DNA from: Candidatus Lindowiibacteriota bacterium
Lineage (GTDB): Bacteria > Lindowbacteria > 2-12-FULL-62-27
Direction of reading: 5' to 3'
Assembly: GCA_023249255.1 (NCBI GenBank)
Contig: JAHFCY010000006.1
Coordinates: 1 to 32,675, forward strand
DNA: 32,675 nucleotides
Below, piece after piece: positions 1 to 5,977 of the stretch (its first letter is position 1; every line of letters starts with the position of its first letter). Position numbers and translations under genes: made by a program. A model generated the notes under the pieces. The model made no database searches, was not told where the DNA came from, and saw only the letters and a program-made list of their open reading frames with translations.

Positions 1-147
1 GAACCGGATCTGCTTGACGAACTCGTATGTCTTGCGGCCGTAGAGAAACTGCCGGTTCTTCTCGTCGTCGTACTCCTGGCTGTTGACCTCGGAATACGTC
101 GAGACCGTCTCGTGGCTGACGATCGAGTTGGAAACATCTTTGTCCAT
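1..147 (-). CDS. N-terminal fragment of an unidentified protein, running off the left edge
   Basis: An open frame reads leftward from an ATG at 147 to the window edge without a stop, giving 49 residues. The fragment starts MDKDVSNSIVSH, is hydrophilic and acidic in its first half, and continues through YGRKTYEFVKQIRF. It has no signal peptide or membrane segment. The fragment is too short to assign; a cytosolic enzyme such as a methyltransferase is possible but unsupported. No Shine-Dalgarno sequence precedes the ATG (the bases before it read CACCCA), and the start codon sits inside one arm of an 11-base inverted repeat described separately. It is divergent from the aminotransferase gene at 385. 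Confidence 0.5.
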   Translation of the reverse strand, partial: MDKDVSNSIVSHETVSTYSEVNSQEYDDEKNRQFLYGRKTYEFVKQIRF

Positions 148-293
148 TGGGTGGATCTTGTATCAAGAAAATTCCCAAATTTCCACATTACACGCCCATT
201 TACTGAATAAGGCCAAGAGAAAACATCGTTTCACTCTCTGGAGACCCGATAGAATCGGGTTACCGTAAAAAGCAGAAAACTTCACCCAATGGA
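143..293. repeat. 11-base perfect inverted repeat in a divergent spacer (143-153 and 283-293)
   Basis: Bases 143-153 (TCCATTGGGTG) are the exact reverse complement of 283-293 (CACCCAATGGA), with 129 bases between them. The left arm includes the ATG of the leftmost gene. The right arm contains an ATG on the plus strand, which opens only a 28-codon frame (289-375) that I do not accept as a gene. The repeat could be a paired regulatory site or chance. Confidence 0.45.
244..260. repeat. Short perfect hairpin in the 148-384 spacer
   Basis: ACCCGAT (244-250) and ATCGGGT (254-260) form a perfect 7-base stem around a 3-base loop. No T run follows on either strand, so it is not a standard intrinsic terminator. 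It may be an operator or an RNA structure in a leader. Apart from this hairpin, the long inverted repeat and a weak promoter-like site near 349, I see nothing in the 237-base spacer. Confidence 0.4.
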
Positions 294-348
294 TGAAAGA
301 GAAAACGCGGGTCAAACTCGAACGGTCGACCCACAGCACAGGCTTCGT

Positions 349-378
349 TTGACAGTCCGGCGACGGGCAAAGTAATGT
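349..378 (+). promoter_or_regulatory. Possible promoter for the aminotransferase/FAAL operon
   Basis: A perfect TTGACA (-35) at 349-354 is followed after 18 bases by TAATGT (373-378), a poor -10 match. Transcription would start at about 385, the GTG start codon itself, giving a leaderless message. No Shine-Dalgarno sequence precedes the GTG, which is consistent with this, but the -10 is weak. Confidence 0.25.
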
Positions 379-384
379 CATGGT

Positions 385-1542
385 GTGGCATTGGAAAAAC
401 GAACCGATCATCTGTATTTTCATCGGCCTTGGATCGGGCCGGAGGAAAAACAGGAAATTTTAGACTGTCTGGACTCGGGCTGGCTCACAACAGGGCCGAG
501 GACCAAGGAGTTTGAGAAACGGTTTGCCGAAAGGATCGGCGTCAAGCACGCGATCGCTCTCAACTCCTGCACGGCCGGTCTTCATCTGGCGCTCGTCGGG
601 CTGAACGTCGGGCCGGGTGATGAGATTGTCACGACACCGCTCACGTTCGTGGCGACGGTCAACGTCATTGAACACGTCGGCGCCAGGCCCGTCTTCATCG
701 ACGTCGACCCGCGGACCGGCAACATCGACCCTTCAAAAATTGAACGCGCGATCACGCCGAAAACAAAGGCCATCCTGATCGTGCATTACGTCGGTCACCC
801 ATGCGAGATGGACGCGATCTGCGACATCGCCAGACGCCGGAGCGTGCCGGTCATCGAAGACGCCGCGCACGCGACCGAAAGCGAATACAAAGGCAAACGC
901 TGCGGGACGTTCGGCCATCCGGCGGCTTTCAGTTTTTACGCGACGAAAAACATAACGACTGGCGAAGGCGGCATGCTGGTGACCGACGACGACGCGCTGG
1001 CAACGCGCCTGCGAATCCTCGCCCTGCATGGCATGAACCGCGACGCGTGGAAACGATACTCGGCCGAAGGCTCGCCAACCTGGCAGCTTGAGGAACCCGG
1101 ATTCAAATACAACATGTTCGACCTCCAAGCGGCGCTTGGAATCCATCAACTCGACAAACTCGAGATGTTCTGGCGGCGGCGAAAAGAAATCGTGCATCGG
1201 ATGCGACGGGAGATTTCAGAGATTCCGGGATTGAGGACCGTCGAAGACGCGGGCGACGTCAAAAGCGCGTACCACCTCATGCCGATCTATCTCACGCCGA
1301 AAGCGAAGATGAAGCGGGACGAGGCGAACCGGGCCTACAAGGACTGGAACGTCGGGACCGGCATCCATTTCGAGTGCGTACATCTTCAGCCCTACTACCG
1401 GAAAAAATACGGCTGTAAACCGGGTGACTGTCCCGTCGCCGAGGAGATGGGCGCCAACACCCTTTCCCTGCCGCTCTATCCGAAGATGTCGGACGACGAC
1501 GTTCAGTACGTTCTGGATGTGACGCGCGCCATTTTCCGTTGA
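385..1542 (+). CDS. DegT/DnrJ/EryC1/StrS-family sugar aminotransferase
   Basis: This 385-residue protein belongs to the PLP-dependent aminotransferases that convert keto groups of nucleotide-activated sugars into amines. The fold signatures are all present: substrate and phosphate contacts around NSCTAGLHLAL (about 60-70), the PLP-ring aspartate in VIEDAAHA (D159) and the Schiff-base lysine in SFYATKN (K188), followed by GEGG. Length is typical. The start is a GTG at 385; nearby ATGs are out of frame and there is no clear ribosome site. Its stop overlaps the start of the acyl-AMP ligase gene (TGATG), so the two are probably translated together. In context it would make the amino group that the following acyl-activation genes then acylate; this is inference. 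The exact sugar substrate cannot be read from the sequence. It is the most diverged of the three DegT-type genes here, with SFYATK rather than HPLK around its lysine. Confidence 0.9.
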   Translation: MALEKRTDHLYFHRPWIGPEEKQEILDCLDSGWLTTGPRTKEFEKRFAERIGVKHAIALNSCTAGLHLALVGLNVGPGDEIVTTPLTFVATVNVIEHVGARPVFIDVDPRTGNIDPSKIERAITPKTKAILIVHYVGHPCEMDAICDIARRRSVPVIEDAAHATESEYKGKRCGTFGHPAAFSFYATKNITTGEGGMLVTDDDALATRLRILALHGMNRDAWKRYSAEGSPTWQLEEPGFKYNMFDLQAALGIHQLDKLEMFWRRRKEIVHRMRREISEIPGLRTVEDAGDVKSAYHLMPIYLTPKAKMKRDEANRAYKDWNVGTGIHFECVHLQPYYRKKYGCKPGDCPVAEEMGANTLSLPLYPKMSDDDVQYVLDVTRAIFR

Positions 1543-3242
1543 TGACATTCCCGACGCTCAATCACTGGCTGAAAGACATCTGCGAAAAATCGGCCGACCG
1601 CGAATTTTTGATCGCGGTGGACGAACAGGGCACCGACTGTAATTTCACGTACGGGCAGTTTTTCGAAAGTTCCGAGTGCGTCGCGTCGCGGCTGGAGGAG
1701 GCGGGCCTGAAAAAAGGCGATACGGCGATTTTGATTCTGCCGCAGGACGCCGAACTTCTGTTTTCAATCATCGGCTGTGTCCAGCGCGGCATCATTCCGA
1801 CCGTTCTCGCGTTTCCAAATTTTAAATTTGATTCCGAACGCTACAAGATTCAACTGAACCACCTCGTCACGTATCTCGATGCACGATGGATCATGAGTTC
1901 AAAGAAACTGCCGGAACAAATCGACAAGTTGATCCGCGAAATTGTGGCGGCCCGCCCGGGCACGACGTACGCCCGGATCGAGGAAATCGATCTCGGGGGG
2001 AGGCCCTCCGTCAAATTCAACCTCGACGCCAGATCCGAGGACGTGGCGTTTCTCCAGCACTCTTCCGGCACGACCGGCCTCCAAAAGGGCGTCGCCATCA
2101 CGCACCGGTCGGCCATTCAGCAGATCACGCATTACTCCGGGGCGATGCGCATCACGCCGGAGGACGGCGTCGCGTCGTGGCTGCCGCTCTATCACGACAT
2201 GGGACTTCTCGCCTGTTTCTGGCTGCCGCTTCTGGCCCGCATTCCGCTCGTTCAGATGGCGCCGGCTTACTGGGTCGTCCAGCCGCAGGAATTGCTCATT
2301 CGAATGCACCGGCACCGATCCACGCTGGCCTGGCTTCCGAATTTCGCATTCACGTTTCTGGCCCATCGCGTGAACGACGATCTTCTGCCTTCGAATTTCA
2401 GCATGGCGAACATTCGAGCGTTCGTGAATTGTTCCGAACCGGTTCTTGAAAAAAGTTTTACCGACTTTGAGGAGCGATTCAGGAAGTTTGGCGTCCGGCC
2501 CGGCATGCTGCAGGCCTCCTACGCAATGGCCGAAAATACGTTCGCGGTCACCCAGACCCGGATTGCCGAACCCCCCCTGACGGACCACGTGAAACGGGAT
2601 CCGTTTCAGCGCGACAATCAGGCGATTGAGGCGGCCGGCGGCGAGCCGGCGCTGTCGTTCGTCTCCAGCGGCCGCGCGATCGGCGGCACGAACATCCGCA
2701 TCGTCGACGCCGCCGGCGCGGTTCTTCCCGATCGGCTGATCGGCGAAATCGCCGTCAGCGGCGATTCACTCATGGGCGGCTATTACAAGCGCGAGGACTT
2801 TACGAGGGAAGCCGTGCGGGACGGCTGGTATTACACGGGCGATGTCGGTTATCTGGCCGGCGGAGAGTTGTACGTGATCGGGCGCGCCAAAGACCTCATC
2901 ATCATCGGCGGAAAAAACATTTATCCGCAGGACGTCGAAACCATCGTGTCGGAATATCCGGGCGTCCATCCGGGCCGGGTCGTCGCGGTCGGCATATTCA
3001 ACGAGAACATCGGAACCGAAGACCTCTGCGTGGCGGCGGAACTGGAGCAGAAGGATGGGCTGAACGAAGCCGAAATCCGCCGGGGAATCAAGAAATCGAT
3101 CACCGACGCGCTGGACATCGCGGCCCGGCACGTGTTCTTTGTTCCACCACGCTGGATCGTCAAAAGCACGTCGGGCAAAGTCTCCCGAAAACAAAACAGG
3201 GAAAAGACAATCGCCGAATTTCTGTCCAAGGGACGCGGATGA
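1542..3242 (+). CDS. Fatty acyl-AMP ligase / acyl-ACP synthetase-like AMP-binding enzyme
   Basis: A 566-residue ANL-superfamily adenylating enzyme. The ATP-binding loop HSSGTTGLQKGVAITHRS lies at about 173-190. Later come the adenine-binding-type SYAMAENTF, the YYTGDVGYL motif with its ATP-ribose aspartate, and the hinge GRAKDLIIIGGKNIYPQDVE. The GKNIYPQDVE end resembles the GRNHYPQDIE signature of fatty acyl-AMP ligases rather than ordinary acyl-CoA synthetases. Such enzymes activate a fatty acid as acyl-AMP and load it on the phosphopantetheine arm of a carrier protein. A free-standing ACP is encoded 171 bases downstream, which fits. I chose the ATG at 1542, overlapping the aminotransferase stop by one base; an in-frame TTG at 1539 would add one residue. 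Whether it makes acyl-ACP or acyl-CoA needs the FAAL-specific insertion to be checked by alignment. Confidence 0.85.
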   Translation: MTFPTLNHWLKDICEKSADREFLIAVDEQGTDCNFTYGQFFESSECVASRLEEAGLKKGDTAILILPQDAELLFSIIGCVQRGIIPTVLAFPNFKFDSERYKIQLNHLVTYLDARWIMSSKKLPEQIDKLIREIVAARPGTTYARIEEIDLGGRPSVKFNLDARSEDVAFLQHSSGTTGLQKGVAITHRSAIQQITHYSGAMRITPEDGVASWLPLYHDMGLLACFWLPLLARIPLVQMAPAYWVVQPQELLIRMHRHRSTLAWLPNFAFTFLAHRVNDDLLPSNFSMANIRAFVNCSEPVLEKSFTDFEERFRKFGVRPGMLQASYAMAENTFAVTQTRIAEPPLTDHVKRDPFQRDNQAIEAAGGEPALSFVSSGRAIGGTNIRIVDAAGAVLPDRLIGEIAVSGDSLMGGYYKREDFTREAVRDGWYYTGDVGYLAGGELYVIGRAKDLIIIGGKNIYPQDVETIVSEYPGVHPGRVVAVGIFNENIGTEDLCVAAELEQKDGLNEAEIRRGIKKSITDALDIAARHVFFVPPRWIVKSTSGKVSRKQNREKTIAEFLSKGRG

Positions 3243-3260
3243 TAAATGCAAACCCTGCGC

Positions 3261-3342
3261 CACACACCGACACACACTTGCACCCACAGACTCCCACGTT
3301 GCTACGACTACTGTCTGTGTCTGTGGGTGTCTGTCTGTGTTG
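3261..3342. repeat. ACACAGAC/GTCTGTGT-rich inverted repeat, copy 1
   Basis: The spacer after the acyl-AMP ligase gene holds a CA/GAC-rich left half (3261-3296) and a GTCTGTGT-rich right half (3311-3342). CACCCACAGAC (3281-3291) pairs perfectly with GTCTGTGGGTG (3319-3329), and the flanks pair imperfectly. Transcribed, it could fold into a long imperfect hairpin, but only a TTGGTTTTG tract follows, so a terminator role is uncertain. A related repeat lies at 26166-26286. Confidence 0.6.
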
Positions 3343-3351
3343 TTCAGTGGC

Positions 3352-3382
3352 TTGGTTTTGTCTCATTACACCATGATATGAT
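3352..3382 (+). promoter_or_regulatory. Possible extended -10 promoter for the ACP operon
   Basis: TGATATGAT (3374-3382) combines the TG extension with a -10 box TATGAT that is one base from consensus. A weak -35, TTGGTT, lies at 3352-3357 with a 19-base spacer. Transcription would begin near 3389 and leave about 25 bases of leader containing the ribosome site. Confidence 0.4.
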
Positions 3383-3400
3383 GCCCGAAATTTGATGTTG

Positions 3401-3407
3401 AGGGGAG
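3401..3407 (+). promoter_or_regulatory. Shine-Dalgarno site of the ACP gene
   Basis: AGGGGAG ends six bases before the ATG at 3414. It is one of the few clear ribosome sites in the window and fixes that start. Confidence 0.7.
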
Positions 3408-3413
3408 AAACGG

Positions 3414-3662
3414 ATGAACGCGCAGGATGTGGTGGTTGAATTTTTGCGGAGCGAAATTCTCATCGGGCCGCAGGAGCGGCCGGGGCCCGATGATGCCCTG
3501 ATCAGCGGCGGCATCCTCGATTCGTTCAGCATCATGGCCCTGCTCGACCATCTCGAACATGTCCTCGGCGTGAAAATAGCGCGGAACCAGCTCACCAAAA
3601 AAGATTTTGAGACGCTTCGGAGCATAGAATTATTCTGCGGGACGAAAAAGGCCGGGGGCTGA
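3414..3662 (+). CDS. Acyl carrier protein
   Basis: This 82-residue acidic protein has the carrier-protein layout: a helix 1 region, then GGILDSFSIM, in which S37 of the D36-S37 pair is the expected 4'-phosphopantetheine attachment site, followed by LLDHLEHVLGVKI as the recognition helix. It would carry the acyl group activated by the AMP ligase at 1542 and present it to the acyltransferase encoded five bases downstream; that partnership is inferred from gene order. Length is normal for a free-standing ACP. A strong AGGGGAG ribosome site lies just upstream, and the gene probably begins its own transcription unit after the inverted repeat in the preceding spacer. It is unlikely to be the housekeeping ACP, because no fatty-acid synthesis genes accompany it and DSF replaces the DSL usual at that site. 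Confidence 0.88.
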   Translation: MNAQDVVVEFLRSEILIGPQERPGPDDALISGGILDSFSIMALLDHLEHVLGVKIARNQLTKKDFETLRSIELFCGTKKAGG

Positions 3663-3667
3663 CCGCC

Positions 3668-3952
3668 ATGGAAATGGTCCACACGGTTCCGCTGGCGGCC
3701 AAGATCCGCTACATCACGAATTTTCTGGCACTCGGCGGCGACCAGCATCCTCTGAAAAAGGAATTTCCGTTCGTGAGCGGACCGGTGCGCATCAAGGAAG
3801 GCATTTTCATCGGCGCGGGCAGCATCGTTTTGTCGGGTGTCACCGTCGGGCCGTTTTCATGCGTGATGTCCGGCAGTGTCGTGTCTCGAAACGTGCCTCC
3901 CCATACCCTGATGGGCGGAAATCCCATCCGCGTGATTCGTAAACTCGATTAA
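3668..3952 (+). CDS. Short left-handed beta-helix (hexapeptide) acyltransferase
   Basis: Ninety-four residues containing the hexapeptide-repeat coils of the LacA/NodL/maltose acetyltransferase superfamily: IKEGIFIGAGSIVLSGVTVG, then a turn and the C-terminal signature MGGNPIRVIRKLD. An upstream QHPLKKEF may correspond to the catalytic-histidine loop. Family members usually have about 180-220 residues, so this is essentially the C-terminal half. Five bases separate it from the ACP stop, and no upstream frame supplies the missing coils, so it is either a naturally minimal protein or a remnant. Its position between an ACP and an SGNH hydrolase suggests acyl-ACP-dependent acylation of a sugar, but the missing N-terminal coils make activity uncertain. 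Confidence 0.7.
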   Translation: MEMVHTVPLAAKIRYITNFLALGGDQHPLKKEFPFVSGPVRIKEGIFIGAGSIVLSGVTVGPFSCVMSGSVVSRNVPPHTLMGGNPIRVIRKLD

Positions 3953-3966
3953 CTTCACATCAGTCA

Positions 3967-5175
3967 ATGAAAAAAATCCTGAAAATCGCGTTGATCGGGA
4001 TCGGATGCATCGTTCTGTGGATCGGTCTTGTCGAAGCGCTGATTCGTATTTTCTTCCCACAGCCCGCGATTTTCCATCAGCTCGACCCGATCCTCGGCTA
4101 CGTCGGCATTCCCGGCAAATCCGGCTGGTACATCAATCCCTCTGATGATGAATTTCGCGTTTACCTGCAAATGAACAAATATGGATTCCGGGACGTCGAT
4201 CATGAAATGGAAAAACCGGCCAACACGTACCGAATTCTCTTTTTTGGCGATTCGTTCACGGAGGCCAAGGAAGTTGATCTCGAAAAAACGTACTGGCGGC
4301 TCCTGCAGGCCGGGATGCCGGCCCTGCCAGACGGGCGGCACGTCGAAGTGTTGAACATGGCCATCAGCGGATACAGCAACGCCCAGGAACTATTGATGCT
4401 CCAGACGCGGGGGCTGGCTTTCAAGCCGGATCTGGTCGTCGTCGCGATGACCGAGTTTTCCGACGTCTGGAACAACAGCCAGTATCTCGACTGCCTGAGC
4501 GACGGACGCGACCCCGCCAATCCCATCAAACCCTATTTCCACATCGACGGAGACACCTTGCGGCTCGGATCGTTCAAACTCAACCGGATGGACGAATCGG
4601 GCTTTCGGCTGTTCCGCCGGAATTTTCAGACGTACATGTATATTCGAAACCTCGCGGTGGCCAATCCCACACTCATGCGCCTCGCCTGGAGACTCCGCCT
4701 CGTCGCCACGCCGCCGACGCCGCCGAAACTTGCGCGGGCCTATCCCATGTATTTCGATTCCTGGCGGGCGGATCAGGACCAGGACACGAAGTGGATTGAA
4801 GCATATGAGATCACGAAACGGCTCATGTTGGAATTTCGAAAAACATGCGACGCCAACGCAACGAAACTCCTGGTCATGATCATCTCCAGCCCGGACCAGA
4901 TTTATCCGTGGTATCGCGAGAATTCCGAGAACCGCTTTCCAGCCATGCGCCAGACCACCTTCGAGTGGACGCGACCGGGCCGGATCATGAACGAATTCCT
5001 GACAGCGGAAGGGATTCCGACGTTATATTTTTATCCACTGCTCATGGAAGAAGCCAAACGGCGGCCCAACGACTGTCTCTTTTTCATTCGCGACCTTCAT
5101 TTCAACCCGGATGGACACCGGTTCGTTGCAGAGCACCTCCGCTCGAAAATCACCGAGATGGCGGGAGGCGGATAG
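3967..5175 (+). CDS. Membrane-anchored SGNH/GDSL-family hydrolase or acyltransferase
   Basis: A 402-residue protein with an N-terminal membrane segment (about 4-30; ILKIALIGIGCIVLWIGLVE) and a long domain facing outward. The SGNH catalytic blocks are visible: GDSF (G94-D95-S96, nucleophile serine), a conserved glycine in NMAISGYSN, a VVVAMTEF strand with an asparagine-rich stretch, and DLHFNPDGH near the C-terminus with the acid and base at D376 and H378. Such proteins add or remove O-acyl groups on exported polysaccharides. Following an acyl-AMP ligase, ACP and acyltransferase, it may complete an acylation system, which is inference. The start ATG at 3967 lies 14 bases after the previous stop without a clear ribosome site. 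It converges on the phosphatase gene with only four bases between the two stops. Confidence 0.82.
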   Translation: MKKILKIALIGIGCIVLWIGLVEALIRIFFPQPAIFHQLDPILGYVGIPGKSGWYINPSDDEFRVYLQMNKYGFRDVDHEMEKPANTYRILFFGDSFTEAKEVDLEKTYWRLLQAGMPALPDGRHVEVLNMAISGYSNAQELLMLQTRGLAFKPDLVVVAMTEFSDVWNNSQYLDCLSDGRDPANPIKPYFHIDGDTLRLGSFKLNRMDESGFRLFRRNFQTYMYIRNLAVANPTLMRLAWRLRLVATPPTPPKLARAYPMYFDSWRADQDQDTKWIEAYEITKRLMLEFRKTCDANATKLLVMIISSPDQIYPWYRENSENRFPAMRQTTFEWTRPGRIMNEFLTAEGIPTLYFYPLLMEEAKRRPNDCLFFIRDLHFNPDGHRFVAEHLRSKITEMAGGG

Positions 5176-5179
5176 GATC

Positions 5180-5977
5180 TTAATCCAGCCGATGGTGGGA
5201 TTTGAGGATGGCGAGAAGATCGGCGTGGGCGGCGGGGTGGGCGGCGGCGACGCCGGGGGATTTGGGGATCGGGCGGTTGAAGAGAAGTTCCGTGCCCCGG
5301 ATGTCCGTCACGGTATAGCCGGCTTCCTGCGCGATCAGGACGCCGGCGCAGATGTCCCACTCTGACCGCGGGGTCACCGTGAACGTGAGGTCGCCGTCAC
5401 CCGACGCCAGACACGCCAACTTGTAGGCGACGCTTCCGCGCGCGACGACGTCGTATTTCTCGCCGAACGGTTGAAACCAGCCTTTCTTGCTGTCGGTCCG
5501 GCTGACGAGGGCACGAGGACGGACGGGCGGCGCGGGAGCGGGACACCGCACGATCCGATCACCTTCGCGCACGCCTCCGCCGTGGGACGCGCGCCACATC
5601 CGGCTGGCAGCCGGGTTGAAAATCACGCCGACCACGGGACGGCCCCGGTCCACCAGCGCGATCGAGACGGCGAACTCACCGACCTGCCCGACAAACTCGC
5701 GCGTGCCGTCAAGCGGATCGACAACCCAGACGCGGTCTTTGACAAGGCGGTCGTCCGTATCAGCGGTCTCCTCCGAAAGCCAGCCGGTGTCGGGAAATTC
5801 ACCGAGCAGACGTTCGCGAAGAAGCGTGTCGCATTCGCGGTCCGCCACGGTCACGGGATCGTCTCCGCTCTTGTATTCCACGTCCGTGTTTTTGCGATAG
5901 TAGTTGAGGAGTACCTTGCCGCCGTCCTCGGCCGCCCGGACGGCCGCTGTCAGTTCGCGTTCAAACGGAACTGTCAC
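5180..5977 (-). CDS. CysQ-like 3'(2'),5'-bisphosphate nucleotidase / inositol monophosphatase family
   Basis: A 265-residue metal-dependent phosphatase of the IMPase superfamily. It has the metal-binding SEE (68-70), the signature WVVDPLDGTREF (85-95) and the C-terminal W-D motif in RSEWDICAG. Family members hydrolyse inositol phosphates, 3'-phosphoadenosine 5'-phosphate or sugar phosphates; the TREF form of the DPLDGT motif and overall length fit CysQ. I place the start at a GTG (5977) that overlaps the carbamoyltransferase stop as GTGA; a longer frame back to 6040 would lie inside the upstream gene. It ends the minus-strand operon 11317-5180. It could remove PAP produced by sulfotransferases, but none is visible here, so its link to glycan assembly is only positional. 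Confidence 0.85.
   Translation of the reverse strand: MTVPFERELTAAVRAAEDGGKVLLNYYRKNTDVEYKSGDDPVTVADRECDTLLRERLLGEFPDTGWLSEETADTDDRLVKDRVWVVDPLDGTREFVGQVGEFAVSIALVDRGRPVVGVIFNPAASRMWRASHGGGVREGDRIVRCPAPAPPVRPRALVSRTDSKKGWFQPFGEKYDVVARGSVAYKLACLASGDGDLTFTVTPRSEWDICAGVLIAQEAGYTVTDIRGTELLFNRPIPKSPGVAAAHPAAHADLLAILKSHHRLD

Noticed and set aside
244-260. The perfect hairpin as a transcription terminator.
   Set aside because: No T run follows on either strand and no gene ends nearby.
289-375. A 28-codon plus-strand frame beginning in the right arm of the 11-base inverted repeat.
   Set aside because: It is arginine-rich with no recognisable features, has no ribosome site, and its only support is the shared CACCCAATGG start.
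163-423. An 86-codon minus-strand frame crossing the spacer into the aminotransferase gene.
   Set aside because: It overlaps a clear conserved gene, has no upstream signal and shows no domain features.
3261-3342. The ACACAGAC-rich spacer as a CRISPR array or tandem microsatellite.
   Set aside because: Units are not regularly spaced, no unique spacers separate them, and the dominant feature is inverted rather than direct repetition.
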